This document shows, in pieces, positions 1 through 13,300 of a stretch of DNA of 64,000 nt. Numbering within the stretch: position 1 is the stretch's first letter; the number at the start of each line of letters is the position of its first letter. Source of the stretch: Ananas comosus. Its lineage: Eukaryota > Streptophyta > Magnoliopsida > Poales > Bromeliaceae. The translations under genes and the position numbers were made by a program. The notes below the pieces were generated by a model. The model searched no databases. It was not told the origin of the DNA and worked only from the letters and a program-made list of their open reading frames with translations. Location of the stretch: the NCBI RefSeq assembly GCF_001540865.1, contig NC_033621.1:17174682-17238681 (forward strand). Reading direction: 5' to 3'.

Positions 1-403
1 ACTTCGTAAACCTTGTGAGAACCGTGTAGCCTTGCTCTCGCTCCGCCTCCTCAGCCGCTGCTCTGGGCGTAGGAGATCTAGACGCCGCAGGAGGAATATC
101 CACCGGTGGGGGTTGCGCCGCCACCGGAACCGGCGCATCGCCCACACCCTCGGCCGCATTGGAAGCGCGAACCGAAGGCGCAGGCGGATCATGGCCTTGG
201 CCAACTGCCGCAGCTGCCACTTGACGCTCCATAAGCTCCTGGAGGCAATCGAACCGCCCTGCTAACACAGCAACTTGTGCCCGCAACTCTTGCACCTCAC
301 TAGGCCCAGTTGGCTCTGGCGCCGCCGGAGGCACAGCTAACTTGGGCACCCCTGGGGGTGGTGCCGGAGCAGTCCTACGCACGTAGCGTCTCTTCAGTGC
401 CAT
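1..403 (-). CDS. gag: gag N-terminus of chromovirus element I (cut by window edge)
   Basis: Open reading frame read leftward from an ATG whose complement is at 401-403; it stays open to base 1. It begins with a basic MALKRRYVRR stretch and a Pro/Ala-rich segment, and contains the AEEAERERGY and LTRFTKF motifs. The same protein start occurs at 32477 and 41456. Gag packages element RNA into virus-like particles in the cytoplasm. The zinc knuckle, expected further left, lies outside the window. The frame is intact over the 134 codons visible. The AG of a TTTCAG sequence lies 6 nt before the ATG, a possible splice acceptor. Confidence 0.85.
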   Translation of the reverse strand, partial: MALKRRYVRRTAPAPPPGVPKLAVPPAAPEPTGPSEVQELRAQVAVLAGRFDCLQELMERQVAAAAVGQGHDPPAPSVRASNAAEGVGDAPVPVAAQPPPVDIPPAASRSPTPRAAAEEAEREQGYTVLTRFTK

Positions 404-752
404 TAGCTCCTGAAACGCAAACAATCAGTTAATCATTTAACCCGACAACGTCTGCGCAGTTACGAAATGATACAACTTAACTACGTTAATCAGACGGAAG
501 CACATAAGTGTACCGTTCTTGACTCTCGGCATTGTGTTGTCGGCCGCCAACACAACCGCCTTAAGCCAAGGACTAGTATCACCTAATTCATCTCTAGAAA
601 CCACTAGAGTATCAATACCGACTTCGACCCAATCGATCAACTTCCGTCGCGTTATAGGTTCACGTCGCACTCGCGCACCTATAATCCATAGGGTTTCCAT
701 CCTAGAGTCTCTTAGGTCAGTCCTAGACTCTCTCTCTTGCTTGCTCTCACTC
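404..752 (-). other. Element I leader between PBS and gag, with relic leader ORF
   Basis: This leader matches the leaders of elements II and III. A frame read leftward encodes METLWIIGARVRREP and then RRKLIDWVEVGIDTLVVSR, closely matching the leader ORF at 41111-41373. Here the starting ATG is lost, and the frame shifts near the end relative to element III. No host gene is seen. Confidence 0.55.
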
Positions 753-764
753 GCTCTGATACCA
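753..764 (-). promoter_or_regulatory. Primer binding site, initiator tRNA-Met type
   Basis: The complement reads TGGTATCAGAGC, the standard plant retrotransposon PBS matching the 3' end of initiator Met-tRNA. It lies 4 nt inside the LTR end at 769. It marks the start of minus-strand DNA synthesis and fixes the element's orientation. Confidence 0.9.
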
Positions 765-768
765 CAAC

Positions 769-3255
769 TGTCACGCCCCCGCCCCGAGACCGCTACCCAT
801 TTGGCGCGGTCTCGGGAAGCGACGAACGGACCGCCGAACGGACAGCACCTCTTCTGTCCGCCCAAGGCTCGAACTACTAGATTGTGTACAACAAGTTCCC
901 AGGAAACAACTTGAATACATACACAATCATACAACAACCACAAGAGCACAAACAGTGCTTATCATACGAGAGCAAGCAACACATGTAAAGCATACAAGTG
1001 ATAAAAAGAGATATGTACTTAACTACTAACTCATTAAACTTTATACAAATATTAGAACTTGCATTCATCCAAACCTGTACATCATATACAATCCTCTCAA
1101 AACCTCACCCTATACATCGATCTACTCTCAAAATAGGTACAGGGTGTGACTAATGCATAAAGGATAGTAGCCTCTACCAATATCACTGGGGCGCTACGCC
1201 CTTGCCGCGATCCTCACCAAGGGCGCTCGAACTCGGACCTTCAACATGGTGGAGTGAGAACTACGAATAGGTCCCAGTAGGTTCGGCCGCCGACTCCGCC
1301 GATCTCCCCACTTGGTCTAAGCAGGCACAGATAGATATGCAAATAAATAGGTATATAAAACTGAAAGCACTAACAGTAATGAGCAGTTATGAACTATGAT
1401 CTATCAATGCCTCAATCCAGTATGATGCATGCATGGAACTCATAGTAAGAAGGCTGGCTATCATACTACCATGCTCAACAACGAAACCATTCATCCGATT
1501 ACCCAATCTCTCGGCGAACGCAAGGCTCGCCCACAGTCTCACGTCTCTAAGTCTCCTAGGGGAGGTGGCTAGCTATTCACCTTCCCCGAGACCGCCTGCG
1601 GACACTACACTAGTCCAAGGGCACTACACTGGCCCCCTCGCGTGCCAAACTCCGGAGTGCACTACCTGTGAGGAGCTACCTCCACAGGTGCAGACAGGCT
1701 AAGTGAGCTCGATCCAATCTCATGAACTGGGAACACCTTAACCAACTATAATTGGTGTCACTATAGAATCAGGTGTTCTTCTGCTCAATCTCATAGTGTC
1801 TCAACTACACTCAAGTTCTCAAGTTCAATGTCAGCTAGATGCCACTCGTTCTGGGTTCATTGTTAACTAGATGCCACTCGTTCTTATTACATTAGTTTAC
1901 ACATACTAGATTCTTGTTCACATAAATATATTCACCACATATAGGGTTAACTATCTCATGCATACTAAGTTCTCATTCATTGTATCCACAACCCAAACTA
2001 TTGCTAGCATGCAAGGATATGTACAATCACATTTAACACCCTATAATACTATATCAAAATATATAAATGATCGATAATGATACTCAGACATAAAGAGTAG
2101 CCCGACTGCTTCGGGATGGCACTCCCCCACCTCGTGGTGATGCTGTGACTCTTCGAATGCGATTCGCCGACGTTTCGACGCCTCGTTGGCCTTCTAAGCG
2201 AGAACGAAGGTCCGAAGGCCTTCTGTGGCGATAACTCCGCACCCACACAACGGATCGACGAATCGTCTTCGCCGACGCGTTCAGGGACCTAGCAATTAGG
2301 TTTGCGACCCATCAAATTAGATCAAAACCCTAGATTCCAAAAATCCCAAATCCGTGCCCTAGGTTGGCAACGGTGGCGAAATCCATGGCGCGAGCTTCCA
2401 TTTCGAGCTCGAGCCAACTCCTTAACTTCAATAGGTTCCATTTGGACCAATTCCAAGGTATTAAACCCTAGCTTACAAAACCCACCATAAAAGGGTTTGG
2501 AGCTTACCTCTAAACAAAGCTCCAAGCTTGAAGAGGGAGAGAAGAAAATAATCCCCTTCTTCTTCTTAGTCTTCTCCTTCCTCTTTCTCTTCTTTTCCTT
2601 CCTCTCCTTCCACTTCTTCTTCTTCTCCTTCTTTTCTTTCCTAGAGAGAGAGAGGGAAATAGTGTGAGAGAGGGAAAGAGCAATTGAGAGGAAGAGAGGG
2701 TCCCCAAGCCTCTCTTATAAGCCATTTCGCAAATAAGCCCCTCAACTTTCCACTTCCTGAAACAGCCCTCCCTGGGCCATTTTCGCAGTGAGGGACCGGT
2801 CCCAGGTCAGGGAGACCGGTTCCCGAGAGCTGCACAATAGGGCAGAGGGAATTTCGCGTTCGGGAACCGGTTCCTGCCTGAGAGACCGGTCCCCGGGAGA
2901 CCGGTCCTTGTCCGAGAGACCGGTTCCCGAGAGCTGGGTTCTCGGGACTTAGCCAAATTTCGGCTAATTCTCGCTGGGCTAACGTTCGGGAACCGGTCCC
3001 TGCCTGCCAGGGACCGGTCTCATCAGAGACCTCCGCAGCCCAACCCGATGGGACCGGTCCCTCCCTGCCAGGGACCGGTCCTCGAGAGCTTTTCTGCTCC
3101 AGTGCAGATTTTGCACTGGTGCTCTCGCGGACTCTTCCTTAATGCACTTCAGGCATTTTACTCACCTCCGGGCTTTCCGAAGCTTACACACTCGACAACC
3201 AGTCGATTCCAGACGAAGTCTAATCTTCGGATTTCGAGAATTCACTTCCCTTACA
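769..3255 (-). repeat. Family A LTR of element I (2487 bp)
   Basis: Ends are TGTAAGGGAAGTG (complement, at 3255) and GGGCGTGACA (complement, at 769), as in the LTRs of elements II and III. U3 carries ten ACCGGT-centred palindromes between about 2795 and 3090. A TATA-like TTATAAG follows at 2715-2721, then pyrimidine-rich transcribed sequence. A strong splice donor (AGAG, then GTAAGC) lies at 2507-2506. Near the LTR 3' end (about 838-860) is a GGACAG/CTGTCC stem-loop. The LTR has element-internal sequence on both sides: PPT and integrase to the right, PBS and gag to the left. Confidence 0.9.
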
Positions 3256-3275
3256 TTCTCCCCGCCTTAAAAGAG
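3256..3275 (-). promoter_or_regulatory. Polypurine tract of element I
   Basis: The complement is purine-rich (AAGGCGGGGAGAA), directly abuts the LTR start, and is preceded by the conserved GAGGACGAAACTC motif also seen at 37490 and 46422. It primes plus-strand DNA synthesis. Confidence 0.75.
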
Positions 3276-3345
3276 TTTCGTCCTCGAAACGAACTCAACG
3301 ATACAAAATTCATCCAGAATTTAAACTCTAGATCCATACCTCAGC

Positions 3346-4676
3346 TCAATCCTCAAATATGTGAGGATGATTCGCTTTTATTTCCTCCTCGAGCTCCCAG
3401 GTGGTCTCGCGATCACCATGATTGCTCTACCGGACTCGAACATAAGGAATTTCGCGACTTCGCAACTTACGTACTTCCCGAGCTAGGATCTCCACCGGAA
3501 ACTCTTCGTAGCTCATGTCTCCTTGTAGTCCCGGCGGCTCGTAGACCAAGACGTGTTCAGGATCATGCACATACTTGCGGAGATTGGAGACATGGAATAC
3601 ATTATGCACACCCGCAAGCTTAGGTGGCAATGCAAGTCGGTAAGCCACCGTCCCAATCCGCTCCAAGATCTCGTAGGGGCCAATATAACGAGGACTCAAC
3701 TTCCCTCGTACCCCAAACCTTTTCACGCCTCTCATCGACGAAACTTTCAAGAACACGCGGTCGCCTACCGCAAACTCCAAATCTCTACGGCGCTTATCTG
3801 AATAACTTTTCTGTCGGGATTGCGTCGTGAGCAGCCTCTTGCGAGCAAGGTGGACTTTTTCCTCCGCCTCCCGAAACACGTCGGGACCGAATTCGACTCG
3901 CTCGCCTACATCAGTCCAATGAATGGGAGATCGGCACTTCCGCCCATAAAGAGCCTCGAACAGTGCCATCCCCACACTCGCGTGATAGCTGTTGTTGTAG
4001 GCGAACTCGGCCATCGGCAGGTGCTTACACCAACTCCCCTTATAATCAATGGCACACACCCGCAACATATCCTCCAGGGTCTGAATGGTTCTCTCTGTTT
4101 GCCTATCTGTCTGAGAATGAAAAGCGGTACTGAACTCGAGTCGCATGCCAAGGGCTTTCTTCAAGCTTTTCCAAAAGTACGAAGTGAACCTGGGGTCTCG
4201 ATCTGATACAATTGACTTCGGCACCCCGTGCAACCTCACCACCTCGTCAAGGTATATCTGCGCGAGCTTCTCACCCGCCCAAGTGTTGTGGATCGGTAGA
4301 AAGTGCGCCGATTTCGTCAAGCGATCCACAATCACCCAAATCGCGTCGTGGCCACCCGTCGAACGAGGTAAGCCGACGATGAAATCCATCGATATGTCAT
4401 CCCATTTCCAAATGGGAATGGATAAACTCTGTAGCTTCCCCGCTGGAAACCGACGCTCCGCCTTCACCTGTTGACATACCAAACACTTCGCTACGAAGTG
4501 CCCAATATCAGTCTTCATTCCTGGCCACCAATATAGTGTCTTCAGCTCGTGAAACATCTTGGTGCCGCCCGGGTGATCAACATAAGGCGTCCAATGCGCT
4601 TCTTGCAAAATTAACTTGCGAAGCTCCTCGTCGTTTCGCACACACCACCGGTTTTGAAACCGTAGTGCAACACTAG
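3346..4676 (-). pseudogene. pol: Integrase and chromodomain end of pol, element I (truncated)
   Basis: The minus-strand frame encodes the integrase zinc region ([20 protein letters not shown], then CLVCQQVK), the catalytic core ([28 protein letters not shown]) and the [25 protein letters not shown]-terminal region. The chromodomain-like tail ([14 protein letters not shown]) shows it is a chromovirus. The frame is stopped at 3427-3429, where a TAG replaces the conserved Trp codon seen in elements II and III, so about the last 27 codons are lost. The upstream end is cut at 4676 by insertion of another LTR, so protease, RT and RNase H are absent. It is non-functional. Confidence 0.85.
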
Positions 4677-6928
4677 TGTCACACCCCGGGACCGATACCA
4701 ATTTGGGCAAGCCCGAGCACGTCAAACAGACGCCGAACGGACAGAGTTTCCCCTGTCCGCCCAAGGCTCATCACATGTACATTTTCAAACAATGAAGTGC
4801 ACTAGCGGAAACATACAAATACGGCTTACACGAGGGTAAGCAAAAGCCACGAGTGAAAGATAGGAAAACTAGCATTCATTGTACTATGATTCAATTTAGA
4901 TCATATACATTACATCCAACTTGTAAATTATCGATTTCTTACATTCATTGCATCATTTCATCATGTCTTTCTTACATCACATTTACCTCAAAATACACAT
5001 TACATTCTTTTCTTTACATCATTTATCATCATGTACAAAAGATGATCATAGGGTACTTTACTACAAAATGAAACCCAACTTTGGTGGCCTCTGACTAAGG
5101 CGCGATACCTTTACCTCGGTCGCTCGCCGGCTCGCTGGGTCCCGGCTCTGTGGAATAGTGGGATGAGAACTACAACAAAGTTCCCAGTGGGTTCGGCCTC
5201 AATCTCACCGACTTTCCCACTAGGACTAACTCAGGCATAATAGAAAGAATAGGCTGTAAATAGTAACCAAACTATACATGATGCTAATATGCCTGAACAA
5301 TAAACAGAAATATGCTCAATATTAAATAAATGCAGATTATGCAAATTCTTTGTTCTTTTCACTTTACTCTTTGTTCTTTGTTCTTTGTTCTTTGCACTTT
5401 GTTCTTTGCTCTTTGTTCTTTAATCTCAAGGCTAACCCGGAGGTATCACCACATTGACTTGCTTCACATTAAGTCCATCATCGCAGGAACTCACCCGCTA
5501 GGACCATCCTTCAGGTTTACTCCAACCCGTGATGCATAACTCCGGAGCGCATCGCCCGAGGGGGAGCGACCGCCGTCGAGCACGGAACTCATAGCAAGTA
5601 TGATCGAATCCTTAACTCAAAGGATTGTATGTTCAATCTTGACTTTACACTAACTCTAGTGTTCTTTCATCACTTTATCTTGCAAAGTCATGTAAACACA
5701 TTCTTTACAATTCTTTACTTTTGCTAACTCTAGCATTTCTTATTCTTTTCATTTCTTTACTCTTGCTAACTCTAGCAATCATATTCTTTACATTCTTTAC
5801 TTTTGGCTACCTCTAGCACTTCATATTCTTTACTCCCTACATTACTTTAACTTTAAACATTGTCATTTTCATCATTCTTTACGTTACATTGGTTCTTTAC
5901 CTCACACTATCTCTAGTGTCATTTCACTTTAACTTTATCGAATGCCACTCGATCAATATCATTGTGTCACTCTGTTCTTTTGCTCACTTTGGGTGCTCAC
6001 TTTTCTCTCATGCATACACATAGGGTTTTTGACGTTCACATAGTTCTCATTCATCATATTATGCAAGTTGTACTCACAATCATGCATCATCACATTTTCA
6101 TCATCACTTTACCCTAAAATGCATGCAACAATATATATACACATGCTCAAATGAATGACACATTAGGCATAGAGAGAAGTTCAATAAGTTTGAGAAGCAC
6201 CACCCACCTCGTAGGCTTTCAAAGGTGCTCCGATGATTTTTCTTCGGATTTTTAGACCTTTTGTTCCTTACCTGCGGCAAAACGAAGCGCTATTAGGCCA
6301 TTTTGCTCATAACTTTTTATAGACTTTTCGAAAGGCTAATCCGAGTGCACCAACGCGTCGGAAATACCCCCAATTAGATTTCTAGAAGGTCAATTTCACT
6401 TAAAAATTTCCATGAGCAAAAGCGCCAATTTGGGTGCCCTAGCTCCATTGCATACATCAAACCTAGGGTTTGATCTCATTGGGAAGCAAAAGTAGCTTCA
6501 TTCTACTCTAAAGAGTCCATCAAAATCATTCTTAGCTTTATCAAAACCCATTTTAGGGTTTCACCATGAGAGGAGGTTGAAGCTTTCACCCCAAGCTTCA
6601 CCATGGTTTTGATCTCTAAAGAAGCAAAAGAAAAGATTTAAATACTCTAAAGGTTCTATAAAAACCATCTTTACTCTAATCCAAACCCTAGTTTGGAATT
6701 TAACATGAAAAGGGGCAAAGCTTACCTCTAAGCTTGCTCCTTTCTTGCTCTAGAGAGGAAGAAGATGAAGTTACTTCACTCCAATAGCATCTTCTCCACT
6801 TTCTTCTTCTTCTTTTCCTTCCTTTTCCTTCTCTTCTTCTTCTCCTTCTTTGTCTTCTAGAGAGAGAAAGAGAGGAGAGAGTGTGAGGGGGTGAGAAATG
6901 AGAGAAATTTCTCTTTTACCCCAATACA
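4677..6928 (-). repeat. Family E LTR, minus orientation, U3 lost at assembly gap
   Basis: It begins TGTCACACCCCGGG (complement of an LTR 3' end) directly inside the integrase of element I, with ACTAG as candidate target site. It shares architecture with family A: a CGGACAG/CTGTCCG stem-loop near 4737-4758, a 'cccactgggaactttgttgtagttctcatcccac'-like block shared with A in weakened form, and a splice donor (AGAG, GTAAGC) at 6725-6724. It ends in CT/GA-rich sequence at the gap at 6929, so the expected TATA box and U3 are missing. No coding sequence is recognised. Confidence 0.65.
5346..5425. repeat. Heptamer-like tandem repeat (TTTGTTC)n
   Basis: About ten imperfect copies of a 7-mer TTTGTTC or TTTGCTC inside the family E LTR. 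Further TTTAC/TTCTTTAC-rich sequence follows to about 5900. Simple-sequence expansion within the LTR. Confidence 0.7.
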
Positions 6929-6929
6929 N

Positions 6930-6958
<29 letters not shown>
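6929..6958. repeat. Assembly gap followed by (TA)n microsatellite
   Basis: A single n at 6929 is followed by about 29 bases of TA repeat. It separates a truncated LTR from gene intron sequence. Sequence from 6959 to 7391 has no recognisable exon and is taken as intron of the kinase gene. Confidence 0.8.
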
Positions 6959-6960
<2 letters not shown>

Positions 6961-7391
6961 TTTTGAAACAAGCATGTCCTTGTTGTTAAGTATATTTTCT
7001 CTTTAATTTTTGAAACCTATCCATTCTGATTTACTCTTTTCAGAACTTTTTTAGAGCATATATTTGTAAATAAAGTTCTTAAGATTTTCCGAGTTCTTGA
7101 AGTTATAGAATGCGATTTCAGTCTATGCTGAGGAAGATAGTGTGTAGTTGTTACCGTCCACATAGATCAATTTTGGTTTCTCCTTCGAGTAATGGGTATG
7201 GAGTTAATTTTAAAGACTTCATCTAATCAAACTATCTGTATATGTTTCTTTGGCAAGAACTTGAAGGATAGGAAGGATAGGGACCGACAAGTAGTGCTTA
7301 ATGATTTTATTTTAGAATAGACTTATCAATCCGCGAGTCATCTTATAACTATGAAGGGCCCTAACAAAGCTGGTATTTTCGACGATTTCAG

Positions 7392-10300
7392 GTACTACTG
7401 TTGGTGGGGAAGATGATATACATCAATCTTCATCTAAGCATCTTGATGAAAAATATGTAAATATCGATGACTGTCTGCCAGTACATATTAGTAAGGCTTT
7501 TCTTAATAAGTCATCTCAGCCTTGCGCTCAAAGTATTGCTCAACCAAATAATCTAGGAATGATTTCTTGTCCATTGAAAGAGCATGATCTTTCACAAAAT
7601 GTAAACTGCTCTGAACCTATAGCACAAAAAGCCACACAACTAAAAATTCCACTTATTGCTTACTCTGATTTGAAGTCCGATAAAAAGAAAGATTTCAGAT
7701 ACTTTGAGCAAAATCAGCACAGACGAAACCCTCCCGATATGTCTCTAACTATTGATGATTTGAATATTCCATGGAGCGACCTGGTTTTGAAGGAAAGGAT
7801 TGGAGCAGGTAAATCATAAGTACAAAACACATGTATGCATACAAGCTATATCCAGCTGCATTGCATTCATAAGAACCAAACTATTGACTGAGGTTTATCT
7901 TATATAATAGTCAAAACAAATTTCATCGTGAAACTTTAGGATCATATAATCAGCTGTATTTCCACTAGACTAATCAAGGTATTACAAATGACATTTTTCA
8001 TGGTGATGGCTTTTGCCTGGCAAAATTATAGGCGACTTTGTGAATTGACCAGCCCTATTTGCAGGTTCTTTTGGAACTGTTCATCGTGCAGACTGGCATG
8101 GATCGGTATGCTATTAACTGATTACATTCATGCTACAAGTGCTTAAGTTATGCTTGCTTCTAAAAGTAACATCAACTATAAAACCTGCTGCTTGCAGCAA
8201 CAACTATTTTTTCATCTACTTTGCGCTATAAAAAACTGTTATTACTTGTGTTCAGAACTCAGAAGATATGGTTTTTCTGTTAGTATCAAACTATAAATGT
8301 CAAATTCCTAATGTGTTCGTCAGATTGTTTATGCTAAATTAAAATAAGGAAGTATGATATTAGGTTTTTTTTTAAAAAGTCTTTTGAATTTATAAGTCAT
8401 GAATAAAATTTGCTTACTTGTATGGTGCTGCAATTGGCAACCTCTAGATGCCATGGTTGTTTTGTCCTGTTTTGTCTCTAGTGAGAAAATTGTGTTTAGC
8501 TGACATCAGCATGGAAGTTCTTCCACTCTGAGGAACCATGTAAAGAGGAAACCAGAAAGTTGAAACATTTATCACTCCACATTGTACGATCTATTTATCT
8601 ATGCACCAATATGTATAGCAAGAGAGACTATACAAGAGAGACAAAATGCATTGTCCATAGTAGGCTTCTTTTAGGACAAGGCTGAATAACTGCTGTTGCT
8701 GCTGCCGCTGTGTTGATTTTTCATGGTTTTAGAATGTTTTAAGTATGGTTTGTTTCCTTCATTTCTTTAACTGGTGGTGTACCAAATACGTCCTCCTATA
8801 TGTAAAAATCTACTAATTACTTTGTATTTTCATGCTTGAATAAAAGTTGTTATTCATTCATTCTTCGTGCTGTTTGCTGAGCATCATGAATGTACTATGT
8901 CAAACTCATATCATACGTGATGTGTGCAGGATGTTGCTGTAAAGATACTCATGGAGCAAGATTTCCATCCAGAGCGCTTGAAGGAGTTTCTGAGAGAGGT
9001 GTGCTCTATTAACATTTCACGCTGGACATTCAAATTCAAACGTGCATTTTTACTTTTCAAGTTAATGTGCTGTTGCCTGTGACTTAAACTTTCATGTTAT
9101 TTAAGTTTCAAGTTTATATATGCGCATGAACAAATTTGTTAGATCCAAGTAACTGATCTGACAAGAGATTATGAGCCTTGAACTTCTTCGGTATATGCCA
9201 CATAGTTATTATAGGTCCTAATGTTCAAAAGATGTTGTTTTCAAGCTTTAAACTACGATGATATTTTAATAAAGTTATATTAGCTTTGTGGTTCATTAAG
9301 CTGAATGATGATATTCAGCAGTTTATTTGTTATTCAAATGGTCTTTCTTGTTGCCCTTAGTATACTTGTCGAGTGTTCTCCTCCTTGATCTTGCATCACC
9401 ATCTGGCTACATGTACTAGGTTTTGTAGCCAGAAAAGATACACTTTGCTGTTCTGATTAGCAATGTCACGCCCCAGGACCGATTTTAAAAGCCATTACCA
9501 TTTTGAAATCTCAGAGTCGCGGAAGATGTGCCATTTTTTTTTTTCCAACCTGGCCCACGTGACGTACAGACCCGCCACAAATACAAAGTTCATCTGTTCA
9601 CTCGGACAGAGTCTCCTTTATATTTGCACGGCGTACCAACGGATACAACAGGATCACAACCACAACCTACATTTACCAATCAGCAACCAATTCATGTTAT
9701 GCATTTTCATACAGCTAACAATCCTTAGAGATGATGCATGCCTCTAAACACTCCTTAGACGCTGGATGATGCAATGCACAGTACAACAATCATCCTATTT
9801 AAAAATACTCCCCACACAGAAGCTTTTGTTTTTAAAATCTAATTCATTCATTCATACATGAAAATCATTCAAAAATCTTTTGAAATCTGTTTCCCACACG
9901 GAAACTCTATTTTGAAAACCGACTACCTCTAGGGGTAGAAAACCACGATGCGTAAATCCATAAATACAAATCCGAGAACCACAAAGTATACAAACATCCC
10001 AAAACTGAAGATCCATAAACCAAATCCACAATTCCACAAATCCACAAATTCAACCAGCTCACAACATTCAAACATCAAGTATGATCATCTAACTGAACCA
10101 TATAAACTAACTAAGCTATAACAACAGAATAGTAAGGATAAAAACTAAATCGATAACCTGGGTCGGAAGCTCTATCGACCGCTACGAACGTACCTCACGT
10201 CTCGTCCCAAAACTCATCGCCTGCAATACCTGAAAAATGGTGGGGGAGGTGAGAACATGTAAACATGTCTCCCCTCCCAGTGGGTACCGCAAGCCGATGA

Positions 10301-13300
10301 AGGCGAGGAGTACTCACCGGATCAGGAAGAGCTAAACAACAGTACGGGTCAGTAGAAAATACAGTAGCAATAATAATGAATGAAAGAGACATATATATGA
10401 AAGAAAGTACAACTACCGCTACTGTAATGAACAACTGAATGTATACATGTAACAAGACTATAGTAGCAAGACAATGTAACGAAAGAACTGAAGATATACA
10501 AGTGACCACTGCTACTATAGTTATATGCGTCAACCGGACAAGTAGTCCAAAAGTACCCAATCTAAACCGCCGTGTCGGTCTAAGGACCTCAGGCAAAAGC
10601 CACTACCTGCTCGCACCTGGCATGTAACCCTAGCACAAAGAGAACACCGCTGGGCTCACGGGTCGGATGTACGACCACTTTTCCGGAAAAGAACACCCTC
10701 CTGCGGGGGATCAACCCGCTGGTGTACGTGAAATGCACTCGAGCTGTGGCGATCAATGCGGATATGATCAATAGCCAAATGTCGGCAACCAGCCGACAAT
10801 CACCGCCCCTCGGGGCAAACCGACCAATAGGTCATCAAACTATATAGAAGCACAAGAAACGACTACTCAGGTCAACTAAGAGGGAACAACTCAACATCCT
10901 ACCAAAGGTATACAAGCACTGACTACTAAAGTCAACTAACACATATGCACGACGAACTGACGAATAGGTCACCAGAGTATATCAATAGAATCCCGAATTA
11001 CCGTCGGCCACTAGCCGACAATCCAACCCCTCAGGGTACACCGACCTCATAGGTCATCAAACGACAGGACTCACGAAGCTGACTGACTAGGTCACAAATA
11101 TGCCAAATAGTGGAACTGTGTAAACTATAATCATCCGTCGGTGCTAACCGACAATCCCACCCCTTAGGGTATACCGACCTCAAGGGTCATCGAAAGATGT
11201 ACGAGAACCGACCAATCAGGTCACCGAAACGAAGTACGAGAACCGACCAACCAGGTCAACAGATACGGAATGCAACAACCAACCAACTAGGTCAACAGAT
11301 ACGCATGTAGATAGAACTACTCTACTCCTATTCAGGATACTAAGCATGCAAACAACGAGTAGAGTATAACGAATAAACAAGGGTGCAAGGCTCAATATAC
11401 TATGTGATAGTAACAACAGAAGAGTAAGCGTAAGAAACCATCACCAAGCGTGCACCACTGTACTGACGTCGGGTCGAAGTACCCACCTGTAAGGATGTCG
11501 CGTCTATCTCCTGACTGCAAAAGAATGTCGACAAGACCTATAGAGGGTCCACCGGGTTAGTATCTAACCCACAACTAATAATCACAGTATTCACAACCCC
11601 ACAAACAATTTCATGAAGATCGGTTTCCCAATACCGATTACCGTAACTCACCGAAAGTCCCGAAAACCACACCGGGACGCCGTCGGGACCCACTAAGTGT
11701 CCCGAAACTCACCGACTCGTGTCATGAGTCGCCTGCTGCCCCAAAACACTCCAATTTGGATGTTTTGGCAGCAAACACAAGATAACACCACTACGCAATT
11801 ATCGCCGGATAATTGTACGAATCCGAGTTCCCGAAAGTGTCTATTTCGACACCGGAACCCACCGTCGCTCACCCATCATCACCGAACCCACAAAATGATG
11901 ATGGTGACTAGCCAACAAGGCTCAGCGACCACACACAAGACAACCAAACCACGCCGGAAGAAATCCGAACCGAAACCGCGTTCTTTCGGCGAATTTCGCC
12001 GAAAAACGCACCGAAATCGACTCTTCGATTTTCGCAAAAGCTAACGGATCATGGGCAATCAGTCCAGAGGTCAAACACACTCATACACACTATCCACAGT
12101 AGGCACAAGGTGTACAATTGCACAAAAGCCCCTATGTTTACATAAAATCCATCATTTTATGTAAATCGGGCGACTCTTATGACTCGTTCTCACAAACTGA
12201 GGACCTCTAAGTTCCGCCGAGACACGTACTGACAGGTCTCGATGTGCCGGAGGCCGTGCTCACGGTCTGGAGCGCAACAGGTCACTGTGGGAAGCGCGGG
12301 AGCAACCCGAAGTTCTGCGAACAGCGCGCAGTCGGGGAAAATCGCGCCAACCAGGGCTGACCGAATACTGTTGATCCAAAGTGAGGTGAGCAATGTGATC
12401 GGCACAGACCAACGATCACCGTGCTCACCTCCGGAGGGCATCAGGACAGCCTAGGATGGCCGGATAAGCGTGCGCAATCCCCAAAACAACAGCCAAACAG
12501 GCTCGACAGGGTCGACACCGCCGAAACAGCGGAACGGAGTCTCCCCGGCAGAATCTAAGGTGAGCACGATGATTAGAAATTTGCTACGGTCATCGTGGGC
12601 TTCCCTTCCGTAGGAGATCGGGGGAGGCTCAGGTAAGCTTCAGACAAAAACCATCCAAACTAGCCTATTTCGGGCTTGGCCGGCGAGCAAGCTTGCTCCG
12701 GGCGGCTTTCGAGGTGGCACGGGCGTGCTTGGCGGGAGTAAGGATAGGTGCGGCGGGAGGTAAGGAGTAGTACCGTGCTCACTCGGTACGGCGGGAGGAG
12801 CGCGGCGCGACCGCGGAGCAAAACCGAGCCGCACAACTTACGGGCTCGGGTTCCACGAGGCAATGGCTGGCCAACGCGGTCGGTGGCGAGTCAGGGGCCA
12901 CGGAGAAGGGTACAGGAAGCGAAGGGGGGTGCCAGGAGTCGCCCTCGAGCGCCGGCGGCGGCCTGGGGAAGAAGGGGCCGCGGTTTGCCCTCGGCCCGAG
13001 CGGGTCTGGGGCGGCCGACGGCTGGCCGAGACGCGCGGGGCCCGCAGCGGCGGCGGTGACGGGGGGAAGGTCGCCGAGCTCCCGGACGGCGGCGCGAGAG
13101 GATAAACAGGGCGGTGGCGCGCGCACGGCAGCAGATGAACCCAGCCTCGGCCTGAGCTCGGCCTGGGTTTTTGCAGGGGCATGGCAGGAGCAGCAGCAGC
13201 GCGCTCTGGCGCCGCGGTGGCGGCGGGGAAGACTCGCGAGGTCGCGGGCGAGCTTCTGGCAGGGTGCAGGGAGACAATGCAGCCTAGGCCAAGCGCTCCA

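Noticed and set aside
753..764. Possible tRNA gene
   Set aside because: Only the 12-nt complement of a tRNA 3' end is present; it is a PBS. No tRNA or rRNA gene was recognised in the window.
6771..6971. Acidic/lysine-rich small ORF, and similar ones near 2510, 38111, 39140, 47018 and 60691
   Set aside because: They translate GA/CT-rich transcribed LTR sequence; low complexity and not conserved as protein.
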